NCBI GenBank assembly: GCA_002162925.1
Contig: MABC01000079.1
Coordinates: 27,697 to 91,696, forward strand
Length of the DNA stretch: 64,000 nt
From: Thalassotalea sp. 42_200_T64
Lineage (GTDB): Bacteria > Pseudomonadota > Gammaproteobacteria > Enterobacterales > Alteromonadaceae
Reading direction: 5' to 3'
The notes beneath the pieces are model-generated. The model saw only the letters and a list, made by a program, of their open reading frames with translations, made no database searches and was not told the DNA's origin. Positions 36,987-48,547 of this stretch are shown in pieces; positions within the stretch are counted from its first letter, which is position 1, and every line of letters begins with the position of its first letter. Both the position numbers and the translations under genes were made by a program.

Positions 36987-37181
36987 GTTAAAATCGGAAT
37001 TAGTGAAATAAAAGCTAAATGAATTGATTTATGATCAATAATTTGTAAGTCTGAAGCTTCACCCACAATGTTTTTTAAATTAGAAAATCTATGTAGATTG
37101 AGCAGATTGCCAAAATAAAGAGTCAATCGTTTTGATATCTTCATAAGTGAACGACATAACCATAAAAAATGAGATTGATGT

Positions 37182-40100
37182 ATGTTTCCGAATTGGCAAT
37201 TAGTGATCACAAGTATTGGTTATATTGGTGTGCTTTTTATTATTGCCTTTTTAGGGGATAAATATCGCCATAAATTAGCCAGCAAACACCACACCATTAT
37301 TTACGCGTTATCACTTGGCGTTTATTGTACTTCGTGGGGATTTTTAGGGACGGCAGGCCAAGCCGCTAATTATTCATTTTCTTACCTTTCCGTGTATATC
37401 GCACCAATATTATTATTCTTTTTTTCCTGGCCTTTTATTCAGCGCATGATCAAAGTTAGCTTACAACTCAATATCACTTCGATTGCTGACTTACTTGCGG
37501 CGCGCTTTGGAAAATCGTCACGCTTAGCCGTGTTGATCACCTTAGTAACCTTAATTGGCACCGTGCCATATATCGCTTTGCAATTAAAAGCGATTGTGCA
37601 TTCCTATACCATATTGCAAGAAGATCAATATTTGTCGTTATGGCAATTAGGTTTGATTGTCAGTGCTATTCTAGCGGGATTTACCATTATCTTTGGTATT
37701 CGAGCCATTGATGTTACCGAGCGCCATCCGGGGGTGATGATGGCAATTGCCTTCGAGTCTATTATTAAGCTTGTTGCTTTTTTATCTATTGGCTTATTTG
37801 TTTCATTTTATCTGTTCGACTCACCTCTGACTATTTGGTCATTAGCGACTGAAAACACTGGAGCGGAACACAACTTTACCCTCTCGAAATTTGTCTCCAT
37901 GCTTGGCTTATTAGTTATTGCTATGTCTGCTTTTCTTTGTTTTCCAAGACAATTTCAAGTGATGGTGGTTGAACTTAAAGAACAAGCTCATACCAAGCTT
38001 AGTCGCTGGCTATTTCCTGGCTACGTAGCCATTTTCGCACTGTTTGCGATTCCGATTGGTTTATCCGGTAGGTTACTTTATGGCAGCTCACTTGATGCGG
38101 AAGCTTATGCACTTTTTTTGCCCGCTTATAGTGGTCAATTATGGCTAACATTATTTTCATTTCTTGGCGCGGTTTCAGCCGCCAGCTCTATGGTGATTGT
38201 CTCCACAATAGCTTTGAGTACCATGCTCAGTAATGAAATTGTTTTCCCATTTTTATTTAAACATTCAAATATTCAGCAAACAGATTTTAAAAAATTTAAA
38301 GGTAAATTATTGCTGATCCGTAAAGCTCTGGTCATTTTTATTATTTTACTGTGCTATGGCATGTTTATTACCGCACCGCCAGATACACTAGCGTCTTTAG
38401 GCGAAGTTGCTTTTGGTGCTATTGCACAAATAGGGCCGCCACTGTTTGCTGCTTTTTATTTACGAAAAGTTAGCTTACATGCGGTGTTACTGGCGGTTAG
38501 CTCAGGGTTTATGATCTGGTTTTTGCTTAATCTATTACCACAGCTTGGTTTTTATCCCCATCCTTTTTCGGGTGCGGTTGTATCAAGTACAACATTGGCA
38601 ACGTTATTGGGATTAACGGTCAATGTCCTAATGCTATTACTGGTATCAAGAATTAGTAGACCGAGCTTTCAAGAACAATCTCAAATTGAACATTTTATTG
38701 AACGGCCGAGCTTTGATAAAAAACTGCCGATCAGCCAAGGGAAAATTAATGCCAATGAATTAGCCTTATTGGTCACTAGATTTGTTGGCCATGAAAAATC
38801 AGCATTATGTTTTGCTGAATTTAATCAAATGTATGATCCGCTAAATACCAATAAACAGAGATATAATGAAGCAATTATATTTCATACCGAAAATACGTTA
38901 GCAAAAGTGATGGGCTCAGCTTCAGCACGCTTAGTAATATCTTTTGCCATCGACGGCAGAGATATGGCTTTAGATGAGGTTGCACAAATTGTTGAAGGGG
39001 CATCAAGCCATCGTATCGAATTTAACCGAAGTGTATTATCAAGTGCGATAGAAAATACTAATGAAGGTATTTCAGTCATTGATAGTAACCTTAATATGGT
39101 CGCTTGGAATAAACCTTACTTAGAGTTATTTAAGTACCCTGAAGAGCTTGTTTATATTGGTAGCCCAATCAAAGATTTAATTTATTATAATCTCAAAGAT
39201 CGTCCTGAATATACGCATTCTCTCGATCAACAAGTTGAACGACGTTTACAGTTTTTTAGAGATGGCAGTAAGCACAGCGCTGAACGAATACAGCCAAACG
39301 GTAAAATTATTCGTATTGAAGGAAATCCAATACCTGACGGTGGCTTTGTTATGATATTCACCGACATTACCGTTTATAAACAAGCAGAGCAATTGCTTAA
39401 AGAAGAAAACCTCGATTTAGAAAGCCGAGTATTAGAGCGAACCAAAAAACTTGAAAATGCCTACAAAAAGTTAGAGCAGAGTAATAAAGAGCTTGCTGTC
39501 GCACGAGCAAAAGCAGAGCAAGCACATTTGAAAAAAAGCCAATACCTTAAAGCTTGTAGCCATGATTTGATGCAACCTTTGTCTGCAGCTCGTCTATTTT
39601 CATCAACATTAGCGATGAGTGATTGCTTAGGTAAAGCAGAAAAAGAGCACGTTAATTATATTGATAACTCCCTCAAAACCGCGAATGATTTATTAAGAGA
39701 TCTCAATGAAATAAGCCGCATAGAAAGTGGCAATATCACCCCCAAAATCACTCAGTTTTCACTGAATGATGTTTTCGCAAGTATTGAAAATGAGTTTTCG
39801 CCATTGGCTCAAAAACATCATGTTGAATTTCATTGGGTAAAAACTCACATTTGGCTGAACAGTGATGCCAAGTTACTACGCCGAATATTGCAAAATTTAT
39901 TATCAAATGCGTTTCGTTACGCAAGCCCCGGAAAGGTGCTACTGGGTTGCAGAAGAAAAGGAAATAGTATAGAGATTCAGGTTATTGATAATGGTCCAGG
40001 TATCCCATACGCGCAGCAGGAAACCGTTTTTGAACAGTTTACTCAATTAGAAAGTAGCCAACATATTGGAGTAAAAGGTTTAGGTTTAGGGTTAAATATT

Positions 40101-40658
40101 GCGCAAAGTTTAAGTCAGCTTTTATCAAGCCGACTACAGCTAAATTCTCGACCAGAGCAAGGTTGTAATTTTAACTTATCTCTTGCTATTTCTTCCCCTT
40201 TATTGCATCAAGTACTCAACAAAGCACCCGTTATGCAAGTATCGTTAGAAGGGGTTAATGTGCTTTGTATCGACAATGAGCCTGATGTTCTTGAAGGCAT
40301 GAAAAACCTACTTAGCGCATGGAAATGCAACGTGTTTTGTGCAAAAGATAGCAAACAAGCGATCACGGTTTTTAAACGATATCAAAGTAGTATCGACATC
40401 ATTTTAGTGGATTATCAGCTAGATAAAAATGAAAATGGTATTACTCTATTTAAGCAATTACAAGAAATACGAAATTACCCTCTACCCGCTATTTTGATCA
40501 CCGCAACAACAGACGATGACGTGCTCAAAAGAAGCCAAATAGCTGGCATGAGTTATTTAAGAAAATTAATCAAACCGATAGCATTACGAGCGTTAATGAG
40601 TTCACTATTAACGAAAACGTTACAACAGAATTATTCTAATGATGCAGAAAATGATTGA
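37182..40658 (+). CDS. CrbS-like transporter-fused hybrid histidine kinase
   Basis: 1158 residues. Residues 1-490 form a sodium/solute-symporter (SLC5-like) domain with about thirteen helices. A linker of the STAC type follows, then PAS (about 615-740: ISVIDSNLNMVAWNKPYLELF), a coiled coil, HisKA with H794 in SHDLMQPLSAARLF, HATPase (NLLSNAFRYASPG, DNGPGIP, KGLGLGLNIA) and a receiver with D1077 and K near LIKPI. This is the architecture of CrbS/MxtR sensors linked to acetate and other short carboxylates in Vibrio and Pseudomonas. It is divergent from the porin/importer operon and convergent with the LuxR-type regulator gene (28-bp overlap, 40631-40658). The signal is probably a carboxylate; this is inferred. 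Confidence 0.88.
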   Translation: MFPNWQLVITSIGYIGVLFIIAFLGDKYRHKLASKHHTIIYALSLGVYCTSWGFLGTAGQAANYSFSYLSVYIAPILLFFFSWPFIQRMIKVSLQLNITSIADLLAARFGKSSRLAVLITLVTLIGTVPYIALQLKAIVHSYTILQEDQYLSLWQLGLIVSAILAGFTIIFGIRAIDVTERHPGVMMAIAFESIIKLVAFLSIGLFVSFYLFDSPLTIWSLATENTGAEHNFTLSKFVSMLGLLVIAMSAFLCFPRQFQVMVVELKEQAHTKLSRWLFPGYVAIFALFAIPIGLSGRLLYGSSLDAEAYALFLPAYSGQLWLTLFSFLGAVSAASSMVIVSTIALSTMLSNEIVFPFLFKHSNIQQTDFKKFKGKLLLIRKALVIFIILLCYGMFITAPPDTLASLGEVAFGAIAQIGPPLFAAFYLRKVSLHAVLLAVSSGFMIWFLLNLLPQLGFYPHPFSGAVVSSTTLATLLGLTVNVLMLLLVSRISRPSFQEQSQIEHFIERPSFDKKLPISQGKINANELALLVTRFVGHEKSALCFAEFNQMYDPLNTNKQRYNEAIIFHTENTLAKVMGSASARLVISFAIDGRDMALDEVAQIVEGASSHRIEFNRSVLSSAIENTNEGISVIDSNLNMVAWNKPYLELFKYPEELVYIGSPIKDLIYYNLKDRPEYTHSLDQQVERRLQFFRDGSKHSAERIQPNGKIIRIEGNPIPDGGFVMIFTDITVYKQAEQLLKEENLDLESRVLERTKKLENAYKKLEQSNKELAVARAKAEQAHLKKSQYLKACSHDLMQPLSAARLFSSTLAMSDCLGKAEKEHVNYIDNSLKTANDLLRDLNEISRIESGNITPKITQFSLNDVFASIENEFSPLAQKHHVEFHWVKTHIWLNSDAKLLRRILQNLLSNAFRYASPGKVLLGCRRKGNSIEIQVIDNGPGIPYAQQETVFEQFTQLESSQHIGVKGLGLGLNIAQSLSQLLSSRLQLNSRPEQGCNFNLSLAISSPLLHQVLNKAPVMQVSLEGVNVLCIDNEPDVLEGMKNLLSAWKCNVFCAKDSKQAITVFKRYQSSIDIILVDYQLDKNENGITLFKQLQEIRNYPLPAILITATTDDDVLKRSQIAGMSYLRKLIKPIALRALMSSLLTKTLQQNYSNDAEND

Positions 40659-41287
40659 GGACTATTCTGGTTTAACATTATCACCGCTTGCGTACGACTA
40701 CGAACACCAAGTTTTAAAAATATTGAACTCGCATGTGACTTTACCGTAGCCTCTGAAAGTGAAAGTTCAGCGGCGATTTGTTTGTTGAGTAAACCATCAG
40801 AAAACATTTTCAATATACGATGCTGTTGATTGGTTAAACTGGCAATTTTTTTACCTATTTCTGACATCGGCAAGTTATTTTCACCCTCTTCAACATCAGG
40901 CGTCCAAACGCCTCCGGCTAAGATGATTTCCATGGCAGCAAGCATTTGTGGCACATCGGTAGATTTAGGAATAAACCCTGCCGCGCCATGATCAATAGCC
41001 TTGCTAATAACCTCTTTTTCTTCATAGCCAGAAACCACAACTACCGCCATTTGAGGATAACGTTCTCGCATACTAATTAAAGTATTAAAGCCCTGGGCTC
41101 CCGGAATATTTAAATCGAGCAGGAGTAAATCAATCTCTTGGTGCTCGGCTAATGAACGCTCTAAGTCATGTACATCTTCAGCTTCAAACACCGAAACACC
41201 TTTAAAGTGAGCATAAATCATCAACTTTAATGCTTGGCGAAATAAGGGATGATCGTCAGCTATTATTATTTTTTCTGATTGAAACAT
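40631..41287 (-). CDS. CrbR-like LuxR/NarL-family response regulator
   Basis: 218 residues: receiver with acidic DD at 11-12 and phospho-acceptor D58 (LLLLDLNIPG), K109, and a C-terminal LuxR-type helix-turn-helix (about 152-210: LTNQQHRILKMFSDGLLNKQ, LSEATVKSHASSIFLKLG). It matches the partner regulators of CrbS/MxtR kinases. The gene faces the kinase gene and overlaps it tail-to-tail, so the two are not an operon yet are clearly paired. It probably controls carboxylate activation genes; the nearby operon is the obvious candidate. Confidence 0.87.
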   Translation of the reverse strand: MFQSEKIIIADDHPLFRQALKLMIYAHFKGVSVFEAEDVHDLERSLAEHQEIDLLLLDLNIPGAQGFNTLISMRERYPQMAVVVVSGYEEKEVISKAIDHGAAGFIPKSTDVPQMLAAMEIILAGGVWTPDVEEGENNLPMSEIGKKIASLTNQQHRILKMFSDGLLNKQIAAELSLSEATVKSHASSIFLKLGVRSRTQAVIMLNQNSPQSFSASLE

Positions 41288-41378
41288 AGGGATACCTCAA
41301 AAAAGTTACAACAGTTTACCTTAATAAAAAGGTAATACTAAACTATAGCTATTATCATTAGAAAAATGCTAAAAAGAT

Positions 41379-41402
41379 TTATACTCCGAGTTAAGAGTAT
41401 AA
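41379..41402. promoter_or_regulatory. 24-bp palindrome upstream of the CrbR-like gene
   Basis: TTATACTC (41379-41386) and GAGTATAA (41395-41402) are perfect 8-bp arms around CGAGTTAA, about 92-115 bp upstream of the regulator start. A second weaker pair, TTACCTT...AAGGTAA, lies nearer at about 41318-41335. Either could be an operator. Confidence 0.4.
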
Positions 41403-41490
41403 CTTCTTGACACATATGATGGCCTATTTCTCATGCTAAAAGCAAGTTTATACCGTCGGCTTTTGCTGTATTTTTCAAGTTGCATACTTC

Positions 41491-41508
41491 CGCGAGATGA
41501 AGCTCGCG
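41491..41508. repeat. Hairpin downstream of glgA
   Basis: CGCGAG-ATGAAG-CTCGCG has 6-bp GC-rich arms, 48 bp beyond the glgA stop. No T run follows on the minus strand, so it is a weak terminator candidate. Confidence 0.4.
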
Positions 41509-41555
41509 TATTTCTGCTGATCGCGTTTCTCGCATTTCAAACCAGAAACTCATAC

Positions 41556-43130
41556 TCAATTGCGATATAAATATTTGAGGTAATCTTGGGCAACGTCACG
41601 CCATAAAAATCTTGATTTAAAGGCATTGGTGGAAATCGTCTGCCACTCTTTGGGGGTGTTCTGTTTTTTATCTAATACCGACTGAAAACAACGAAGCATA
41701 TTTTCAGCCTGGAGCTGAGGATTATCGCCGATAAAGGTAAAACCGTTTTTACCATGGCTAATGGTATCCCTTAAGCCACCCACACTATGGGCCAGGCAAG
41801 GTTGTCCTGCTCGCATTGACAGCATTTGGCTGATACCACAAGGCTCAAATGAACTTGGCATGAGAAATAAATCACCCGAGCTGTACATGCTTTCTGATAA
41901 TGCCTCAGAGTAGCCTTTGAGAAAAATAAAATTCGACTTTTTCGCCGCTACTTTGGTCAAGAAATCTTCTAACTTTGAGTCACCACTGCCTAACAGGATG
42001 AAAACACCAGCATCACCTAAAATTGTTAATAATTGTTCTAACGCGGTTTCGCCATTAGCCATTGGTTGTTGAAATAATCGAACTTTTTGATCGGTAATTC
42101 GCCCCACTGAAGTCAATACCAAGGGTTTGCTTTTTATTTTTTGGCTGGCAAGTTGTTTTATCCGCGTCATCGCGATTAAATGAGCACTATCCACAAGAGG
42201 TTTATTTGCTAACCATTTCATCAGCTCATGTTCACATAGCCGCATTACCTCAGTTAAGGTTAAACGCTTGATCGTTTTACTCGGATATTCACAGCCATTT
42301 AATATGCCGTGCAAACGCCCGGAATCAGCAGCAAAGCCTAAATCATGTTCTAAACCTTCGCCACCAAAATAGCCCTGTTCACTATTGCTTGCTAATAAAA
42401 TTTCTTTTGCATAGGTAGGTGACACCGCATGCACTTTATCCGACAAATTTATCCCTGCTCGCATCGGGTTGAAACAATGGGGATAACGCGGATCATTAAT
42501 GGTACCTTGTTGATAAGACAAATACGGAAACCAGGCTTTTAATGACGACTCATCACCATCAATAGGTCTAATACCTTGCAACGCTAAATTGTGAATCGTG
42601 TAAACGGTTTTGATCGATTGTAATTGTTGATATTCAGGGTCAAATGCTCGTAATACAGAAACCATTGCCGTATGCCAATCATGCAAATGCAAGACATCTA
42701 TTTTCCCAAAAACTTGGCTAATAATGGCTTTCGCGACCGCCGCACTGAACAATGCAAACTTAGTCGCATCGGTTGCGAATGGTCGATTGTCGGGATCATC
42801 ACAATAAATGTTTCCGTGACCGCCAATGGCAAACAAGGGATGTTCGATGACCCATTGAGTTACCTTGCCTTGAGCATCTTTTTCAGCATCATCTAGCTTG
42901 ATTTTAAAAATATCAATGGCTTGTTGCTGGCCAGCAAACATCACTTGCAATGACGTAATATGTTGCGCGCCTGACAGCTTTGAAAAACTGCCATAGCCCG
43001 GCATAACCACATCAACCTGCTGACCTATATTGGCCAATGCCAGTGGGATATCACGTACGACATCAGCAATGCCTCCAACTTTACCACCAGGTAACGCATC
43101 ATTTTCAGCAGCAGCCATTAATATTTTCAT
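41556..43130 (-). CDS. glgA: Glycogen synthase (ADP-glucose type)
   Basis: A 524-residue GT5-family glucosyltransferase that extends alpha-1,4-glucan from ADP-glucose. The N-terminal GGKVGGIADVVRDIP is a slight variant of the KTGGL-type ADP-glucose-binding motif. LHLHDWHTAM and the C-terminal GT-B region SSFEPCGISQMLSMRAGQPC are clear, with LAHSVGGLRDT after them. AGGTG precedes the ATG at good spacing. It is the last gene of the glg operon, after pgm with a 95-bp gap containing a partial palindromic repeat. Confidence 0.95.
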   Translation of the reverse strand: MKILMAAAENDALPGGKVGGIADVVRDIPLALANIGQQVDVVMPGYGSFSKLSGAQHITSLQVMFAGQQQAIDIFKIKLDDAEKDAQGKVTQWVIEHPLFAIGGHGNIYCDDPDNRPFATDATKFALFSAAVAKAIISQVFGKIDVLHLHDWHTAMVSVLRAFDPEYQQLQSIKTVYTIHNLALQGIRPIDGDESSLKAWFPYLSYQQGTINDPRYPHCFNPMRAGINLSDKVHAVSPTYAKEILLASNSEQGYFGGEGLEHDLGFAADSGRLHGILNGCEYPSKTIKRLTLTEVMRLCEHELMKWLANKPLVDSAHLIAMTRIKQLASQKIKSKPLVLTSVGRITDQKVRLFQQPMANGETALEQLLTILGDAGVFILLGSGDSKLEDFLTKVAAKKSNFIFLKGYSEALSESMYSSGDLFLMPSSFEPCGISQMLSMRAGQPCLAHSVGGLRDTISHGKNGFTFIGDNPQLQAENMLRCFQSVLDKKQNTPKEWQTISTNAFKSRFLWRDVAQDYLKYLYRN

Positions 43131-43204
43131 TGCAACACCTTTACTATCTTAACTATTTTTATTTGATGATTTTATCACTAAAACATGCACTTATAACGGG
43201 TATT

Positions 43205-43219
43205 ATATCAACTTGGTAT
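43205..43219. repeat. Half copy of the ATACCAA/TTGGTAT repeat
   Basis: ATATCAACTTGGTAT matches the right half of the palindromes at 3702 and 16437. It lies 7 bp after the pgm stop and before glgA. No left half is evident beyond GGTATTAT. Confidence 0.4.
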
Positions 43220-43225
43220 CTAATG

Positions 43226-44863
<1,638 letters not shown>

Positions 44864-44915
44864 TTATCCTTACAAATTAGCCTAGAAAACAGTGCAGTCT
44901 AATTTTTTCATTAAT

Positions 44916-47162
44916 TTATTGTTGCCATTTAAATATCATTGTTGCCAAGGGAGGAATAGATATATTCAGTTGATTTTCCTGACCGGCATAGGTTTGATTT
45001 TGCGACCAAACGCCGCCACTATTACCAACATTACTGCCTCCATATTTACTACTGTCGGTATTTAAACACTCACGGTAAAAGCCAGCTAACGGTACACCAA
45101 TACAATAATGTTCATAGCTTGTTGGCGTAAGGTTAACCACCACCAATGCCGGTGCCGTGCCTTCTTTGCCTTTACGCAAATAAACCAATAGCGACTGTTC
45201 ATTATTTTGCGAGTCTAGCCATTCAAAACCACTACTGTCGCAGTCAAGTTCATATAAGGCAGGAATACTAAGGTAGGTATGGTTTAAGTCTTTGATTAAC
45301 AGTTGCACACCTTCATGGCTTTCATCTTCTAATAAATGCCAATCTAAACTTTGATCATGGTTCCACTCATTACGTTGGGCAAATTCGCAGCCCATAAACA
45401 GCAATTTTTTGCCCGGGTGAGTCCACATAAAACCGTAGTAAGCGCGAAGGTTGGCAAATTTCTGCCAATCGTCTCCTGGCATCTTGTTAAGCAGAGAACC
45501 CTTACCATGTACGACTTCGTCGTGACTCAATGGCAAAACAAAGTTTTCGCTAAAACCATAAACGATGCCAAACGTCATTTCATTATGATGATGTTGGCGA
45601 TGAATGGGATCGCGTTCCATATACTTTAAGGTATCGTTCATCCAGCCCATATTCCACTTAAAACCAAAACCGAGACCGCCGCCATCGACAGGTTTTGATA
45701 CCCCTGGCCAGGCGGTTGATTCTTCCGCGACCATCATCACCCCAGGGTAATTGCCGTAGGCTCGGCGATTGACTTTCTGTAATAATTCAATCGCCTCTAA
45801 ATTTTCTCGCCCACCATGAATATTCGGCAGCCACTCGCCCTCTTCCCGGCTGTAATCTAAGTACAACATAGAAGCCACGGCATCTACGCGTAAACCATCG
45901 ATATGGAATTGATCTAACCAATAAATGGCATTGCTTAACAAATAACTTTGTACTTCCTGGCGACCATAATTGTAAATCAAGGTTTTCCAGTCAGGATGAA
46001 AGCCTTTTCTTAGGTCTTCATGTTCATACAGGCAAGAACCGTCCAGTTTTCCGGCCCCATGGACATCCGTGGGAAAATGTCCGGGCACCCAATCCAATAA
46101 CAAACCAATACCCGCTTGATGGCAACAATCGACAAAATATTTAAAGTCATCGCTACTGCCAAAACGCGAAGTAGGGGCAAAAAGTCCGACCGGTTGATAG
46201 CCCCAAGAACCGTCAAATGGATACTCGCTTACCGGCATCAGTTGAATATGGGTAAACTCCATCTCAACAACGTAGGGGATCAACTGTGCCGCCAATTCAC
46301 GATACGTTAAATAGGTATTTTGCGATGACGTATTATCTGCACCTGTGCCATTGCGATCACTTCTACGCCACGAGCCTAAATGTACTTCGTAAATCGACAC
46401 CGGCCCCTGATAATGATTCGATTCGGCAGCGCGTTCGGTCAGCCATTGGTGATCTTGCCATTGGTAAGGGTGACTGTGCACAACTTTTGATGCCGTTTCC
46501 GGCGGATGTTGCATGGCAAATGCGTATGGGTCGGCTTTTAATGGCTGAATTTGACCATCTCTGGCGAAAATTTCATATTTGTATGTGGCATGCTCTGCGA
46601 CGTTGGGGATGAAAATTTCCCAAATGCCTGCCGCAGGATGCTTGCGCATCACATGGCGTCTGCCATCCCAAAAGTTAAAGTCACCGACAACGGAAACACG
46701 TTTGGCATCCGGGGCCCAGAAAACAAAATGAGTGCCGTTAACATTATCAACTTCACGCTGATGAGCGCCCATCCATTGATAAACGTGTTCATCAGTGCCT
46801 TCACAAAAAAGGTACAGATCGTCGTCATTAAGCAGTGAAGGATAACGATAAGGGTCTTCCACTAAAACGGTTTCATCTTCATAAGCGACACGTAAATGAT
46901 AATTAAAGGGTTTGCGGCGGCGACCTAATGGTCCTTCAAAAAGTCCAGACTCATTGACTAAGGTCAGCGTTGCAACATTTTTACCCGTTTTGTTATCAAT
47001 AACGTCAACACTGATGGCATCAGGTAAGAATGCTCTAACAATCAAGCCTTTACCTTGTGGATTCTGGTGCATGCCCAAGATAGAAAACACATCTTGATGT
47101 TGGGCTTGGGCTAAAGCCACGACTTCGTCATTGCTTAACAAGCTAATGGATTGGTTTTTCAT
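44916..47162 (-). CDS. glgB: 1,4-alpha-glucan branching enzyme
   Basis: A 748-residue GH13 enzyme that forms alpha-1,6 branches in glycogen. N-terminal CBM48 domains (about 20-230) include [20 protein letters not shown]. The catalytic barrel has [16 protein letters not shown] with the Asp nucleophile, [11 protein letters not shown] with the acid/base Glu, and [15 protein letters not shown] with the third Asp. Length is typical of long bacterial GlgB with both N-terminal modules. AGGAAA lies before the ATG. It follows glgC by 28 bp. Confidence 0.96.
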   Translation of the reverse strand: MKNQSISLLSNDEVVALAQAQHQDVFSILGMHQNPQGKGLIVRAFLPDAISVDVIDNKTGKNVATLTLVNESGLFEGPLGRRRKPFNYHLRVAYEDETVLVEDPYRYPSLLNDDDLYLFCEGTDEHVYQWMGAHQREVDNVNGTHFVFWAPDAKRVSVVGDFNFWDGRRHVMRKHPAAGIWEIFIPNVAEHATYKYEIFARDGQIQPLKADPYAFAMQHPPETASKVVHSHPYQWQDHQWLTERAAESNHYQGPVSIYEVHLGSWRRSDRNGTGADNTSSQNTYLTYRELAAQLIPYVVEMEFTHIQLMPVSEYPFDGSWGYQPVGLFAPTSRFGSSDDFKYFVDCCHQAGIGLLLDWVPGHFPTDVHGAGKLDGSCLYEHEDLRKGFHPDWKTLIYNYGRQEVQSYLLSNAIYWLDQFHIDGLRVDAVASMLYLDYSREEGEWLPNIHGGRENLEAIELLQKVNRRAYGNYPGVMMVAEESTAWPGVSKPVDGGGLGFGFKWNMGWMNDTLKYMERDPIHRQHHHNEMTFGIVYGFSENFVLPLSHDEVVHGKGSLLNKMPGDDWQKFANLRAYYGFMWTHPGKKLLFMGCEFAQRNEWNHDQSLDWHLLEDESHEGVQLLIKDLNHTYLSIPALYELDCDSSGFEWLDSQNNEQSLLVYLRKGKEGTAPALVVVNLTPTSYEHYCIGVPLAGFYRECLNTDSSKYGGSNVGNSGGVWSQNQTYAGQENQLNISIPPLATMIFKWQQ

Positions 47163-47190
47163 GGTAATTTCCTAATTAACAACGCAATGG

Positions 47191-48459
47191 CTATTGTCTT
47201 GCTGCCAGGTCACTGAGCATAGTCCGAGTGACCAACACCACACCGTTATCGGTCACCCGAAAGCCATTTTGGCGATCTTTTTCATGATCAACACCAATCT
47301 CCATACCCTCAGGTATTTGACAACCGCTATCAACAATGGCTTTGATCACTGTACAACGTCTGCCAATATCCACATTAGGTAAAACAACGGATTCTTCAAT
47401 ATGACAATAGGAATTCACCCGCACTTGTGAGAACAACAAGGATTTTTTCACCATGGAACCCGAAACCACCACGCCACCGGAAACCGTTGAGTCAACGGCC
47501 AGACCGCGTCGATTGTCATCATCGAAAATAAATTTCGCCGGTGCAGTTTGTTCTTGATAGGTCCAGATAGGCCAGTTTCTATCGTACATATCTAATTCTG
47601 GCTCAGGAGAAACTAGTTCCATATTGGCTTCCCAAAACGAATCCAGCGTACCGACATCACGCCAATAGGGTTGACGAACAGAGTCTGGATCGGCAAACGG
47701 AAAAGCATATACCTGATGCGATTCAATGATTTTCGGAATAATGTCGTTACCAAAGTCGTGGCTTGAACCTTGTTGTTCGGCATCTTTTTGCAATTGCTCA
47801 AACAAAAATTCGGTGTTAAACACGTAGTTGCCCATTGACGCTAAGGTGAGACCTGGTTTACCGGGAACTTCGGAAGGGTTTGCCGGTTTTTCATCGAATC
47901 GACAAACACGACTGTCTTCATCTACGGTCATCACCCCAAAGGACCCAGCGGCTTCAGCTACCGGAACTTCAATACAGCATACCGTCATGTCGGCGCCGCT
48001 GGTTACATGAGACGCCAATAATGGCCCGTAATCCATTCGATAAACGTGATCACCGGATAAAATCATCACGTATTTCGGCATTTCACTGCGGATAATATCC
48101 ATATTTTGAAAAACCGCATCGGCAGTACCCACATACCAGCCTTCACCATTTTGCTGTGAGGCTGGCAGTACTTCAATTGACTCGCCTAATTCTTTCTTAA
48201 AGTGACCCCAGCCACGGTTAACATGGCGTATTAGCGAGTGCGACTTATACTGGGTAGCAATGCCGATTTTTTTAATACCGGAATTAATACAGTTCGATAA
48301 TGGAAAATCAATGATCCTGAACTTACCACCAAAATAAACGGCTGGTTTTGCCCGTCTATCGGTTAATTCGTATAAGCGAGAGCCTCTCCCTCCCGCTAAA
48401 ACCATTGCATATGTTTCTCGAGTTAAATTACTGATGTTACGATTTTCATACTTGGGCAT
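47191..48459 (-). CDS. glgC: Glucose-1-phosphate adenylyltransferase (ADP-glucose pyrophosphorylase)
   Basis: A 422-residue enzyme making ADP-glucose, the committed step of glycogen synthesis. [21 protein letters not shown] is the nucleotide-binding and activator region. [11 protein letters not shown] and [16 protein letters not shown] (substrate) are present, followed by a C-terminal left-handed helix domain. The start at 48459 is supported by a near-perfect AAAGGAGGCGTT before ATG; the frame extends to 48489 only without a ribosome site. A palindromic repeat lies upstream (48510-48537), between it and glgP. Confidence 0.95.
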   Translation of the reverse strand: MPKYENRNISNLTRETYAMVLAGGRGSRLYELTDRRAKPAVYFGGKFRIIDFPLSNCINSGIKKIGIATQYKSHSLIRHVNRGWGHFKKELGESIEVLPASQQNGEGWYVGTADAVFQNMDIIRSEMPKYVMILSGDHVYRMDYGPLLASHVTSGADMTVCCIEVPVAEAAGSFGVMTVDEDSRVCRFDEKPANPSEVPGKPGLTLASMGNYVFNTEFLFEQLQKDAEQQGSSHDFGNDIIPKIIESHQVYAFPFADPDSVRQPYWRDVGTLDSFWEANMELVSPEPELDMYDRNWPIWTYQEQTAPAKFIFDDDNRRGLAVDSTVSGGVVVSGSMVKKSLLFSQVRVNSYCHIEESVVLPNVDIGRRCTVIKAIVDSGCQIPEGMEIGVDHEKDRQNGFRVTDNGVVLVTRTMLSDLAARQ

Positions 48460-48509
48460 AACGCCTCCTTTACACACATTATTTAACAAACACTGATCGC
48501 CAAATTGTT

Positions 48510-48537
48510 ATACCAACTTAATTAATCAAATTGGTAT
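48510..48537. repeat. ATACCAA...TTGGTAT palindrome between glgP and glgC
   Basis: ATACCAACTTAATTAATCAAATTGGTAT is 28 bp, reading ATACCAA-ctTAATTAATcaaa-TTGGTAT, nearly symmetrical. It lies in the 88-bp gap after the glgP stop and 50 bp before the glgC start. It could act as an mRNA stabiliser or attenuator inside the operon. Confidence 0.65.
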
Positions 48538-48547
48538 TCGGATAAGG

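Noticed and set aside
46286..46838. Overlapping plus-strand frames inside glgB
   Set aside because: They are shadows of the conserved branching-enzyme frame on the other strand.
48459..48489. Upstream ten-codon extension of glgC
   Set aside because: It contains the AAAGGAGG ribosome site, so translation should begin after it.
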